From Rhizobium lusitanum (GTDB lineage Bacteria > Pseudomonadota > Alphaproteobacteria > Rhizobiales > Rhizobiaceae), in NCBI RefSeq assembly GCF_014189535.1, contig NZ_CP050308.1:2586001-2650000 (forward strand): 64,000 bases of DNA, given 5' to 3'. Position numbers and translations under genes: made by a program. The notes under the pieces are model-generated. The model was not told the origin of the DNA and made no database searches. It saw nothing but the letters and a program-made list of their open reading frames with translations. Positions 46,834 to 56,832 of the stretch are shown piece by piece (the stretch's first letter is position 1; each line of letters begins with the position of its first letter).

Positions 46834-47309
46834 ATCAGAGCCTTGCACATCTCGATCGACGTCGTGCGGTCGAAGCCCGCATGGCGGTTCTCGGCGGTTT
46901 TCCGGAAGCCCCAGCGTGCGAAAGTAGCGTGATTGCCGGTCAACTCTATCCGTGTTTCCAGCCGCAATACGCCGAGTCCACGCTGCCGCGCCGCCGTCTC
47001 CGCAAGCTCCAGCAGGCGCTTGCCGATCCCCTTGCCCTGCGCTGCCGGCAAGACGGCAAGCTTGCCGATATAGAGGCTGCTAGGCTCCGGGCGGCAGAAT
47101 ATGCAGCCGGCTAATTGACTGTCATCCAGCGCGACATAACCGATTTCGCTCCTCGCCTTTTCCTTCACCGATTGCGGCGTCAGCGACAGCGCCGAGGAGG
47201 GCGGGTCGATTCGGTCGTTCATATAGGCGAAGGAGGCGAGAATGAGCTTCAGCAGCTCATCCCAGCGGTCGAAGCTGTCATCGAGGCGTTGCAAGATGAT
47301 TTTGCTCAT
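46830..47309 (-). CDS. GNAT family N-acetyltransferase
   Basis: The 159-aa protein is a single GNAT domain with LYIGKLAVLPAAQGKGIGKR (acetyl-CoA-binding Q-G-K-G-I-G) and a final GFRKTAENRHAGFDRTTSIE strand. Its substrate is unknown. The ATG overlaps the moeB stop (ATGA at 47306-47309), so the two are translationally coupled. Confidence 0.92.
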   Translation of the reverse strand: MSKIILQRLDDSFDRWDELLKLILASFAYMNDRIDPPSSALSLTPQSVKEKARSEIGYVALDDSQLAGCIFCRPEPSSLYIGKLAVLPAAQGKGIGKRLLELAETAARQRGLGVLRLETRIELTGNHATFARWGFRKTAENRHAGFDRTTSIEMCKALI

Positions 47310-48076
47310 TCGGCGGCGGCCCTGGCGCGCTTGCGGCGATAGCGGATGGTGTCGAAGCGTGCGGCAAGTCCGTCATAGAGCAGCAGCCGGCCGATCAGCG
47401 GTTCGCCGGTACCGGTTATGATCTTGATCGCTTCCATCGCCATCAGCGTGCCGATGACGCCGGTGAGCGCGCCGATGACGCCGGTCTCGGCACAAGCGGG
47501 AATGAGGCCTTCGGGCGGCGGCGTCGGAAAGAGGTCGCGATAGCCGGGGTTCAAGACGCCGTCCACGCCGGCCTCGTAGGGCTTCAGCGTCGTCACCGAT
47601 CCGTCGAACCGGCCGACCGCGCCGGTGACCAGTGGCAGTCGGGCCAATTCGGCCGCGTCGGCGGCGGCGTAGCGCGTGTCGAAATTGTCGGAACCGTCGA
47701 CGACGAGATTGAAGCCGGCGAGGTGCCGCGCGGCGGTCTCTGTCGAAAAGCGCTCCTCGAAGCGGATCGTGCGTACATGCGGGTTGAGCCGCGCGATGGC
47801 GTCAGCCGCACTCTGCGTCTTCAGCTCGCCGATGGTGCCGGTGTCATGAATCACTTGGCGTTGCAGGTTGGAGAGCGAGACGCGGTCGTCATCGGCAATG
47901 CCGATCGTGCCGACACCGGCGGCAGCGAGATATTGCAGCACCGGCGCGCCGAGCCCGCCAGCGCCGATTACCAGAACACGCGCTGCTTTCAATTTCTGCT
48001 GGCCCGCGCCGCCCACTTCGGGAAGCAGGATATGGCGCTGATAACGGGCGATTTCGTCGGGGGTCAAAGGGTCCAT
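47306..48076 (-). CDS. moeB: HesA/MoeB/ThiF family adenylyltransferase
   Basis: These E1-like enzymes adenylate the C-terminus of MoaD or ThiS sulphur carriers for molybdopterin or thiazole synthesis. The 256-aa protein has RYQRHILLPEVGGAGQQKLK, the nucleotide-binding VLVIGAGGLGAPVLQYLAAA, the DDDRVSLSNLQRQ segment and a VDGSDNFDTRY motif. It lacks a C-terminal rhodanese domain, so it is the short MoeB/ThiF form. ATG 48076 (MDPLTPDEIARYQRH) is chosen; extension to 48136 would run into recF. It follows recF and precedes the GNAT gene. Confidence 0.92.
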   Translation of the reverse strand: MDPLTPDEIARYQRHILLPEVGGAGQQKLKAARVLVIGAGGLGAPVLQYLAAAGVGTIGIADDDRVSLSNLQRQVIHDTGTIGELKTQSAADAIARLNPHVRTIRFEERFSTETAARHLAGFNLVVDGSDNFDTRYAAADAAELARLPLVTGAVGRFDGSVTTLKPYEAGVDGVLNPGYRDLFPTPPPEGLIPACAETGVIGALTGVIGTLMAMEAIKIITGTGEPLIGRLLLYDGLAARFDTIRYRRKRARAAAE

Positions 48077-48113
48077 GGCAATGATAATATCACGCTCCGC
48101 GGAAAATTTGTCG

Positions 48114-49241
48114 CTACGATTTTGCGATGCCGCCATGCGAGACGGTGAAGAATTGCGCCCGTTCGCCGAGTGCGGAGAACATCGCCTTGTCGGTGCCGGT
48201 CATGAAGGCTTGGCCGCCGAGCCCGTCGATCAGGTCGAAGAGGGCGGCGCGCCGGCCTTCGTCCAGATGTGCGGCGATTTCGTCGAGCAACAGGATCGGC
48301 GCATGGCCGGTCAGATTGCCGACGAGGCGGGCATGCGCAAGGATGAGGCCGACCAGCAGCGCCTTCTGCTCTCCCGTCGAGCAGCGCTCCGCCTCCATGT
48401 CCTTCTCGCGATGACGCACCAGCAGATCGGTCCGGTGCGGCCCGTCCAGCGTGCGCCCGGCGGCCGCGTCGCGGTAGCGCCCGTCGCGCAACATCCCGGC
48501 ATAGTGATCCTCGAGATCGAGGGCGGGGCGGTCGAATTGTCCGTCAAGAAAGCCGGAGAGCTCAAGCGCCGCCGAGGGAAAGGGCGTCGCCTCGCGCGTC
48601 TCGGCGATCAGCCGGGTGAGAAGGCCGAGCATTTCCTGCCGGGCGAGCGCCATGGCAATGCCGAGGCTTGCCATCTGCTCCTCAATGCCGGAAAGCCAGG
48701 AGGGATCGAAGCGGCTTTCGGATAGCAGTTTGTTGCGGCTGCGCATGGCGCGCTCGAAGTCGCTGGCGCGGCGGCCATGCGCCGGATCGAGCGACAGCAC
48801 CAGCCGATCGAGAAAACGGCGGCGCTCGGAGGAGCCGCCGGTGAACAGTCCGTCCATCGCCGGCGTCAGCCAGAGCACGCGCAGATGGTCGGTAAGTTCG
48901 TCGACAGTCTTGGTCTGCGTGCCGTTGATTCGGAGCTTGCGCGACGTCGTCTCGTCGCTTGCGTCGACACCGGTGCCGATCTCGACATTGTCCTCCATGC
49001 CCTCAAGCTCGGCGAAGATCGAAAAGCCGTTCGGCGCGCTGACGCGCACGACATCCGCATAGGCCGCGCGCCGCAGGCCGCGCCCGGGCGAGAGCAGAGA
49101 GACCGCCTCCATCAGATTGGTCTTGCCGGCGCCATTGTCGCCGGTCAGCACCACATGCCGGTCGTCAAGCGTGAGCGCCGCCGCCGCATAATTGCGGAAG
49201 TCGGTCAGCTTCAGGCGCGAGATGAAAACCTTATGCGGCAT
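48114..49241 (-). CDS. recF: DNA replication and repair protein RecF
   Basis: RecF is an SMC-like ATPase that helps load RecA at stalled forks with RecO and RecR. The 375-aa protein has Walker A in TGDNGAGKTNLMEAVSLLSP, the signature CSTGEQKALLVGLILA and Walker B ILLLDEIAAHLDEGRRAALF. Length is normal. Here it is not next to dnaA-dnaN, which is usual in rhizobia. It heads a run recF-moeB-GNAT. Confidence 0.97.
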   Translation of the reverse strand: MPHKVFISRLKLTDFRNYAAAALTLDDRHVVLTGDNGAGKTNLMEAVSLLSPGRGLRRAAYADVVRVSAPNGFSIFAELEGMEDNVEIGTGVDASDETTSRKLRINGTQTKTVDELTDHLRVLWLTPAMDGLFTGGSSERRRFLDRLVLSLDPAHGRRASDFERAMRSRNKLLSESRFDPSWLSGIEEQMASLGIAMALARQEMLGLLTRLIAETREATPFPSAALELSGFLDGQFDRPALDLEDHYAGMLRDGRYRDAAAGRTLDGPHRTDLLVRHREKDMEAERCSTGEQKALLVGLILAHARLVGNLTGHAPILLLDEIAAHLDEGRRAALFDLIDGLGGQAFMTGTDKAMFSALGERAQFFTVSHGGIAKS

Positions 49242-49400
49242 CGGTCATCCGGATTCTTGGTCAATGGCCGAGGGGTATGCTGAACATTGGTCAAGTGCAA
49301 GGATTTTGCCTGCGCCGATGACGAGAGGTTGCCCAACCCGACATCGAGGGCCACCCTCGTCCTTCGACAGGCTCAGGATGAGGGTGGAGCGCCCAAGATT

Positions 49401-49472
49401 GAGCCACAAAAGATCAGCCCTCATGGTGAGGAGGCCCACAGGGCCGTCTCGAACCACGAGGGCGGGTGATTC
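49401..49472 (-). repeat. Half copy of the nested repeat element of 36580-36729
   Basis: Read on the minus strand, CCCGCCCTCGTGGTTCGAG, then CTCACCATGAGGG and CTGATCTTTTG reproduce the left half of the 36.6 kb element in the same order. Next to it, CCACCCTC (49351-49358) and GAGGGTGG (49380-49387) form a separate hairpin of a common alphaproteobacterial type. The 296-base gap between recF and dnaJ holds these repeats, the dnaJ terminator and no gene. Confidence 0.85.
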
Positions 49473-49482
49473 GCCTGCAAAC

Positions 49483-49509
49483 AAAAAAACCGGCCGAATC
49501 ACCGGCCGG
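49483..49509 (-). terminator. Rho-independent terminator of dnaJ
   Basis: On the minus strand CCGGCC (49509-49504) pairs with GGCCGG (49495-49490) and runs into seven T residues (49489-49483), 29 bases after the dnaJ stop. Confidence 0.85.
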
Positions 49510-49537
49510 CTTTAGGAAAAGCAGCGTGGTTTGCTGC

Positions 49538-50677
49538 TTAATCGCTGAACGTGTCGAAGAAATCCTTCATCCGGGCGAAGAAGCCGGTTGATTCGGGATT
49601 GTTGTCCTTCGAGGAGATCTGTTCGAATTCCTGCAGCAGCTCGCGCTGGCGCTTTGTCAGCTTCTGCGGGGTTTCGATCTGGATCTGGATGTAGAGATCG
49701 CCGATCTGGCTGGAGCGCAGCACCGGCATGCCCTTGGCCTTCAGGCGGAATTGCTTGCCGACCTGCGTGCCTTCGGGAACGGTGACGCGCGATTTTGTGC
49801 CGTCGAGCGTGGCGACATCGAAGGTGCCGCCAAGTGCCGCCGTCGTCATCGAGATCGGCACCGCGCAATAAAGATCGGCGCCGTCGCGCTGGAAGAACTC
49901 ATGCGGCTTGACGGAGAGGAAGATGTAGAGATCGCCCGATGGTCCGCCGCGCGTGCCGGCTTCGCCTTCGCCCTGCAGGCGGATGCGCGTGCCGTCCTCG
50001 ATGCCCGAGGGGATGTTGACCGAGAGCGAGCGCTCTTCGGTAATGCGACCCTGGCCATGGCACTTGCCGCAGGGATCGGGAATGGTCTGGCCGCGACCGT
50101 GGCAGGTCGGACAGGTGCGTTCGACCGAGAAGAAGCCTTGCGCGGCACGCACGCGACCCGAGCCCTGGCAGGTGCCGCAGGTCTTCGGCTGCGTGCCCGG
50201 CTTGGCGCCGGAGCCGGAGCAGACGTCGCAGGTGATCGAGGTCGGGACACGGATCTGCGCCGTCTTGCCGGTAAAGGCTTCCTCAAGCGAGATTTCCATG
50301 TTGTAGCGAAGATCGGCGCCGCGTTCGCGACCGCCGGAGGAGCGCGCGCGGCCGCGGCCGCCACCCATCATCTCGCCGAAAATGTCCTCGAAGATGTCGG
50401 AGAAACCGCCACCGCCGCCGCCGCCAAAACCGCCGCCGCCCATGCCGCCATGCTCGAAAGCGGCGTGGCCGTAACGATCATAGGCCGCACGCTTGTTCGG
50501 GTCCTTGAGCGTTTCGTAGGCTTCGTTGATCTCCTTGAACTTGCGTTCGGAGTCATTGTCATCAGGGTTTTTATCCGGATGAAATTGCATTGCCAGCTTG
50601 CGAAAAGCGCTCTTGAGCTCCTTTTCGTCTGCTGTCCTGGAGACGCCCAATGTCTCGTAATAGTCCGCTTTTGCCAT
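49538..50677 (-). CDS. dnaJ: Chaperone DnaJ
   Basis: DnaJ (Hsp40) delivers unfolded clients to DnaK and stimulates its ATPase. The 379-aa protein has the full type I layout: a J domain with the HPD motif ([13 protein letters not shown]), a Gly/Phe-rich linker (about 75-110), four zinc-binding CxxCxGxG repeats ([32 protein letters not shown]) and the C-terminal substrate-binding domains. It follows dnaK after a hairpin and is probably read from the same heat-shock promoter. Confidence 0.98.
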   Translation of the reverse strand: MAKADYYETLGVSRTADEKELKSAFRKLAMQFHPDKNPDDNDSERKFKEINEAYETLKDPNKRAAYDRYGHAAFEHGGMGGGGFGGGGGGGFSDIFEDIFGEMMGGGRGRARSSGGRERGADLRYNMEISLEEAFTGKTAQIRVPTSITCDVCSGSGAKPGTQPKTCGTCQGSGRVRAAQGFFSVERTCPTCHGRGQTIPDPCGKCHGQGRITEERSLSVNIPSGIEDGTRIRLQGEGEAGTRGGPSGDLYIFLSVKPHEFFQRDGADLYCAVPISMTTAALGGTFDVATLDGTKSRVTVPEGTQVGKQFRLKAKGMPVLRSSQIGDLYIQIQIETPQKLTKRQRELLQEFEQISSKDNNPESTGFFARMKDFFDTFSD

Positions 50678-50703
50678 TAAGGATTAGACCCCGGAAATGG
50701 ATT

Positions 50704-50727
50704 TCCGGCTGCCCAAAGGCAGCCGGA
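50704..50727 (-). other. dnaK-dnaJ intergenic hairpin
   Basis: TCCGGCTGCC (50704-50713) pairs perfectly with GGCAGCCGGA (50718-50727) around CAAA. With no T tract on the minus strand it is unlikely to be a full terminator; it probably stabilises the dnaK end of a processed or attenuated dnaKJ mRNA. Confidence 0.6.
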
Positions 50728-50761
50728 GCTAAGTTTCCGCAAAACCATTTAAGGTTCGCGC

Positions 50762-52681
<1,920 letters not shown>

Positions 52682-52791
52682 GTCATTCTCTCCTTGAAGC
52701 AAGCTATCGGAACCCCTGTCAGGCATTCCATTGACAGCCCCTTACGGGATGGTCTTGAGGATTGCGCAGCCATGACTGCGGTGATGTCGCG

Positions 52792-52821
52792 TATATAAGT
52801 AGCGGTTTTACTGACTGCAAG
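52792..52821 (-). promoter_or_regulatory. Candidate RpoH (heat-shock sigma) promoter of dnaK
   Basis: On the minus strand CTTGCA (52821-52816), 16 bases and CTTATATA (52799-52792) resemble the alphaproteobacterial RpoH pattern (CTTGAA/C, then C-TATAT). It lies about 110 bases before dnaK in a 293-base gap that contains no gene. Confidence 0.6.
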
Positions 52822-52974
52822 GCAGGAAATTACCCGGAATCCAGCAAAACGAATGGTTTGTCGCTCAAACTCCACAGTGCCGCATTGCGCCTGCGGATCT
52901 GAGGAATTGGAGCGACCATGTATCAGATCAGCCTTGCTTCGGCCACGCAAGCGCCAATCACGGGAATCGCATTG

Positions 52975-55347
52975 TTATTGTCCCAGGATGACGTCCAGAA
53001 GCGATGTGCGATGCGGCCTGACCGTTGCCGTCGTCGGGCCGGTATCGCCGACGTCGGCGGGCGGGACATCGCTGGTATCGTAGGGCGTTGAGCTATACGG
53101 GTTGTTGTCGTTGGCAAGGTTTGCGGGCGGCAGATCCTCGAGGTCGCCGTTATCAGCGGTTTGATTGCCCTGCTGCTGGATCGTTTGTTGCGCCGGCCGT
53201 TGCTGGAGCGTTGGCTGGTTCTGATGCTGCACGGCCTGGCCGCCGCCGAGCGTGCCGGATATGATACTGCCGATCGTCGTCTGCTGCTGGTCAGCGCCAG
53301 GTGCGGTTTGCGCCATCGGCAAACCATTGTCGATGATCTGGCCGCCGCCGAAGATCGGGGTTGGCGTCAGGCCCTTGTGCGCGGCGATCATGAATTCCTT
53401 CCAGGCCTTGGCCGGCAGCCCGCCGCCGGTCACCTTCTTCATGGATTTGCCGTCGTCATTGCCGAACCAGACGCCCGTCGTCAGATGGCTGGTGAAGCCG
53501 ACGAACAGCGCGTCGCGGAAGGATTGCGTCGTGCCGCTCTTGCCGGCGGCCTGCCAGCCGGGGATGCGAGCGGCCTTGCCGGTGCCAAAACTGATGACGC
53601 CGGCCATCATCGAATTCATGTTGGTGACGACATCAGGGTTCAGAACCCGCGGCGGATTGTCGAAATTCGCCTGGTAGAGCACCTTGCCGGAGGCCGTCGT
53701 CACCTTGGTGATCACATGCGGCGTCGCCTTGAAGCCGCCATTCATGAAGGAGGCATAGGCCGAGGTCAGCTCCAGCAGCGACACTTCCGATGTCCCGAGC
53801 GCGATCGAGGCATTGGCCTGCAGATCCGATTCGATGCCGAGCCTGTGGGCAACCTTGATCACCTGATCCGGCCCAACTTCGTTCGCAAGCTGGGCGGCGA
53901 CCGTGTTCAGCGAGTGGGCGATAGCGGTCGCAAGCGTGACCGGACCAGTATATTTCTGCTCGTAATTCACCGGCGCCCAATTGCCGATCTTCACCGGCGC
54001 ATCGTTGCGAATCGAGTTGGGCGTCAGGCCCATTTCCAGCGCGGCTGTATAGACGAAGGGCTTGAAGGCCGAGCCCGGCTGGCGCTTGGCGGTGACGGCG
54101 CGGTTGAACTGGCTCTGCGCATAATCCCGGCCGCCGACCAGCGCGCGGATTGCACCCGTTGCGTCCACGGAAACCAGCGAGGCCTGCGAGGCATTGAGCT
54201 TTTTGCCGTCCTTGGCGAGCACGTCGTTCAGCGCCTGTTCGGCCTTTTCTTCCAGCGACATGTCGATGGTGGTGTCGACGGTCAGGTCTTCCTTGACGTC
54301 GCCACCGATCAGGCCGGGAAGCTGACCCATGACCATGTCGGCCACATAGTTTTCAGCCCCGCTCCAGTAACTCTTTGCTCGCGTCGGCGGCTGCGACATT
54401 GCCGTCTTGATATCGGCCTCGCTAATGAAGCCCTGGTCGCGCATGGCCTGCAGCACGAGCTGGGCGCGGGCTTCGGCAGCGGCGGGATCGCGTGCCGGCG
54501 ACAGTTTTGATGGTGCCTTGACGAGGCCGGCGAGCATGGCTGCTTCGCCGAGGTTGACGTCGCGCGCCGATTTGTTGAAGTAGCGCCGCGAGGCCGCCTC
54601 GACGCCATAGGCGTTCGAGCCGAAATAGACGCGGTTCAGATACATCGCCAGGATCTGGTCCTTGGTGAACTTGTGCTCCAGCCAGATGGCGAGCAGCACT
54701 TCCTGCACCTTGCGCTCCAGCGTGCGATCCGGCGACAGGAAGAGGTTCTTGGCGAGCTGCTGCGTCAGCGTTGAGCCGCCCTGAACGGCATGGCCGGTGA
54801 TCACGTTCGTCACCACCGCGCGGCCAAGGCCGATCGGATCGAAGCCGAAATGGGAATAGAAGCGATGATCCTCGATGGCGATCAGCGCCTCGGGAATGTA
54901 GGGCGACATGTCGCCCAGCGCCAAGGCCTCGCCGCCGGTCGTGCCGCGATTGGCGATGATGCTGCCGTCGAGATCGGCGATCTTGACGTTCGGCGGCCGC
55001 TCGGGAATGGCCCAGGTGCTGGCGCTCGGCATGCGCGATCCGTAATAGACCACCAGTCCAGCGAGCCCGATGCCAGCCCAGATGCTGAGCACGATGCCCC
55101 AATAGATCGCGGAGCGGATGAAGCCGAAGAAGCCGCCGCCGGAGCGCCGCTTTTGCTGCTTGCGCCGGCGGCTCGATCGCCGTGGTTTGTCGGGTTCAGG
55201 GGAGTTATCGCGCTTGGAATTTTCACGTCCCGATGAGCGTCCGCCGCCGGCAATGCGTTCGCCGGCGCTGAAACCATCATCGCTACGTTCCTTACCGCTT
55301 GAGAAGGATGGTTCTACCCTCTGGCCTGATCTGCTTTTGCCTGCCAT
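52975..55347 (-). CDS. Class A penicillin-binding protein 1A (transglycosylase/transpeptidase)
   Basis: This bifunctional enzyme polymerises and crosslinks peptidoglycan. The 790-aa protein has a basic cytoplasmic tail (PRRSSRRRKQQKRR), one membrane anchor (AIYWGIVLSIWAGIGLAGLV, about residues 80-100), the transglycosylase domain with the catalytic glutamate in AIEDHRFYSHFGFDP and QGGSTLTQQLAKNLFLS, and the transpeptidase domain with SxxK in PGSAFKPF, SxN in AHSLNTVAA and the K-S/T-G motif in AAGKSGTTQSF. A Gln/Pro/Asn-rich C-terminal tail of about 110 residues is low complexity. It stands alone on its strand. The upstream region carries a perfect 19-bp palindrome. Confidence 0.95.
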   Translation of the reverse strand: MAGKSRSGQRVEPSFSSGKERSDDGFSAGERIAGGGRSSGRENSKRDNSPEPDKPRRSSRRRKQQKRRSGGGFFGFIRSAIYWGIVLSIWAGIGLAGLVVYYGSRMPSASTWAIPERPPNVKIADLDGSIIANRGTTGGEALALGDMSPYIPEALIAIEDHRFYSHFGFDPIGLGRAVVTNVITGHAVQGGSTLTQQLAKNLFLSPDRTLERKVQEVLLAIWLEHKFTKDQILAMYLNRVYFGSNAYGVEAASRRYFNKSARDVNLGEAAMLAGLVKAPSKLSPARDPAAAEARAQLVLQAMRDQGFISEADIKTAMSQPPTRAKSYWSGAENYVADMVMGQLPGLIGGDVKEDLTVDTTIDMSLEEKAEQALNDVLAKDGKKLNASQASLVSVDATGAIRALVGGRDYAQSQFNRAVTAKRQPGSAFKPFVYTAALEMGLTPNSIRNDAPVKIGNWAPVNYEQKYTGPVTLATAIAHSLNTVAAQLANEVGPDQVIKVAHRLGIESDLQANASIALGTSEVSLLELTSAYASFMNGGFKATPHVITKVTTASGKVLYQANFDNPPRVLNPDVVTNMNSMMAGVISFGTGKAARIPGWQAAGKSGTTQSFRDALFVGFTSHLTTGVWFGNDDGKSMKKVTGGGLPAKAWKEFMIAAHKGLTPTPIFGGGQIIDNGLPMAQTAPGADQQQTTIGSIISGTLGGGQAVQHQNQPTLQQRPAQQTIQQQGNQTADNGDLEDLPPANLANDNNPYSSTPYDTSDVPPADVGDTGPTTATVRPHRTSLLDVILGQ

Positions 55348-55467
55348 TGCGGACTGGTCGTACCCCTGATGGTTCCATGGACCGATATCTGATGCCGGCG
55401 TCGCTATGACCGCGCACCTCGCACCCGTTTGGGGACGCGCAAGGGACGCAGCCAGCGCTTTCTACCG

Positions 55468-55511
55468 GCGCATAAGTTCGAAAATCGATGATGATTTTCG
55501 AACTTATGCGC
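55468..55511. promoter_or_regulatory. Perfect 19-bp palindrome upstream of the PBP gene
   Basis: GCGCATAAGTTCGAAAATC (55468-55486) and its exact reverse complement (55493-55511) flank GATGAT. It lies 121-164 bases upstream of the PBP start in a 361-base gap with no other gene. There is no T tract, so it could be a protein-binding site, a leader hairpin or a mobile repeat. Confidence 0.6.
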
Positions 55512-55708
55512 TGCCGGCATTCGCCCACGAAATGGTCGTGAAGACGTTGAAGCCCGAGTGAACTGTAAATGCGGCGATTTAAGGAGGGATTAAGAATCCT
55601 CAACCAGGGATCGTGGCGACGGCATCTGTCTGTTCATGACGGTATCGTGCAAGGAACTTTTCCTCTTCTCGGGCATTCTCTTTTCACAAAAACACGAGGG
55701 CGAGCGCA

Positions 55709-55897
55709 ATGAGTTCACATGTTGCGATAGAGAATGTTGGCGAGACCAAGCTTCGGGAAGTCTGGAGTATCGAGGATTTCGCGCGGCGGCACAGGATCTG
55801 CAAGGAGGAGGAAGTCCGGCTGAAAACCCTGTTCGGCGACTTCGCTACCAAGCAGGAATTGCTATCGAACGCGCAGCGGCCACCCCTGTTCCGCTGA
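55709..55897 (+). CDS. Small hypothetical protein, 62 aa
   Basis: I do not recognise a named family. The product begins MSSHVAIENVGETKLREVWS and continues IEDFARRHRICKEEEVRLKT, LFGDFATKQELL, a soluble helical sequence rich in charge. GAGGGCGAG lies upstream of ATG 55709. It looks like a genuine short gene, of a kind I think is conserved in rhizobia, but the function is unknown. It is the first of three small plus-strand genes in 900 bases. Confidence 0.6.
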   Translation: MSSHVAIENVGETKLREVWSIEDFARRHRICKEEEVRLKTLFGDFATKQELLSNAQRPPLFR

Positions 55898-55984
55898 CCC
55901 GGTTTGGCAGGCCGGAGCGGTGTTCATGGGATGTTCATCGCGGGATCGCTACAACGGCGGGGTCTGCTACGGTGGAGGCTTATC

Positions 55985-56107
55985 ATGTGGAAACGTTTTG
56001 AATTGTGGCTGGTTGATCTGTTGGACCGAGTTTTCGGTCTGGAAGAACTCGCCCGCCGCGCCGGCTTTTCAGCCGATGACGCGAAGCGCATCGCGCGCGA
56101 GAAATAG
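55985..56107 (+). CDS. Very small hypothetical protein, 40 aa
   Basis: The 40-aa product MWKRFELWLVDLLDRVFGLE then ELARRAGFSADDAKRIAREK has an amphipathic first half with regularly spaced W, L and F and a basic-acidic second half. GGAGG six bases before ATG 55985 is a strong ribosome site. It has no recognised family. It could be a membrane-surface peptide, which is inference from its amphipathic pattern only. Confidence 0.55.
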   Translation: MWKRFELWLVDLLDRVFGLEELARRAGFSADDAKRIAREK

Positions 56108-56146
56108 GCCGGAACACCTGGGTTCCGATGTCGCCTTCTCATGAAT

Positions 56147-56179
56147 TTTCACGCCATAAAGCGGTATCCTGGCGTGAAA
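56147..56179. repeat. 10-bp perfect inverted repeat after the 40-aa gene
   Basis: TTTCACGCCA (56147-56156) and TGGCGTGAAA (56170-56179) are perfect inverted repeats around 13 bases, 39 bases after the 40-aa gene. It has no T tract. It could be a weak terminator or an operator in the 254-base gap before the DUF982 gene, which otherwise shows nothing. Confidence 0.55.
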
Positions 56180-56361
56180 TATGACAGATCTCATCCCCGG
56201 GATGCGAACCTCCATTTACCCTCTTTGGAGCGCTTCGTCTCCATACGCCGCTCCCGCCAAATTCCATATTTTCGAATGCACTGATTGAGGCTATAGTGAC
56301 CGCTTGTGGCCGTCTTGCCGCACGGTGCCTAAGACTTGATAGCGCGTGAGGAGGAGTATTC

Positions 56362-56604
56362 ATGCGACACATCAGATGGAGCAATCCGATCGAAATCGGC
56401 TTCGCTCAAGACAGTTTCCAGACAGTAAGCGGCCCTTCCGAGGCGCTGAATTGCATGGCCAATCTCTGGCCGGATCGGCGCGGTCCGTTCTATGTGGCCG
56501 CGAGAAGTGTTTGCCGGGCCGCGATCGACGGGCGAAAATCCGCCGAGGAAGCCCGAGAGATATTCATTTCCGCCATGCGCGAAGCGCATTTGAAAACCCA
56601 TTGA
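56362..56604 (+). CDS. DUF982 domain protein
   Basis: The 80-aa product is a single DUF982 domain, a family that is abundant and nearly confined to Rhizobiales: SEALNCMANLWPDRRGPFYV and the later helix EEAREIFISAMREAHLKTH are typical. Function is unknown. GAGGAGGAG seven bases before ATG 56362 is a strong ribosome site. Confidence 0.85.
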   Translation: MRHIRWSNPIEIGFAQDSFQTVSGPSEALNCMANLWPDRRGPFYVAARSVCRAAIDGRKSAEEAREIFISAMREAHLKTH

Positions 56605-56778
56605 GGGCAGAGCGGCGCCATGACGCCGCCTGATCGTCAAACCTTTCGTGTCGGCGGGTGCCGGGCGCTGTCGCGCAACCTGTTGGGGCGTGCTTTCTCC
56701 GCCAAGATCATTCGTTTCCTTTAATCATGCTTTGCCGGCGGGCAGCATTGCGGCTGCCATGCATACGGTACCAATGAA

Positions 56779-56808
56779 AAAGGCCAGCGATGCGGATCGC
56801 TGGCCTTT
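56779..56808. terminator. Terminator downstream of the repeat-rich SH3 gene
   Basis: AAAGGCCAGCGAT (56779-56791) pairs perfectly with ATCGCTGGCCTTT (56796-56808) around GCGG. The minus strand continues into TTTTTC, so it serves the SH3 gene that ends 25 bases away; on the plus strand GTTGTTTT follows. Confidence 0.85.
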
Positions 56809-56832
56809 GTTGTTTTACCGCCATCAAGGCGC

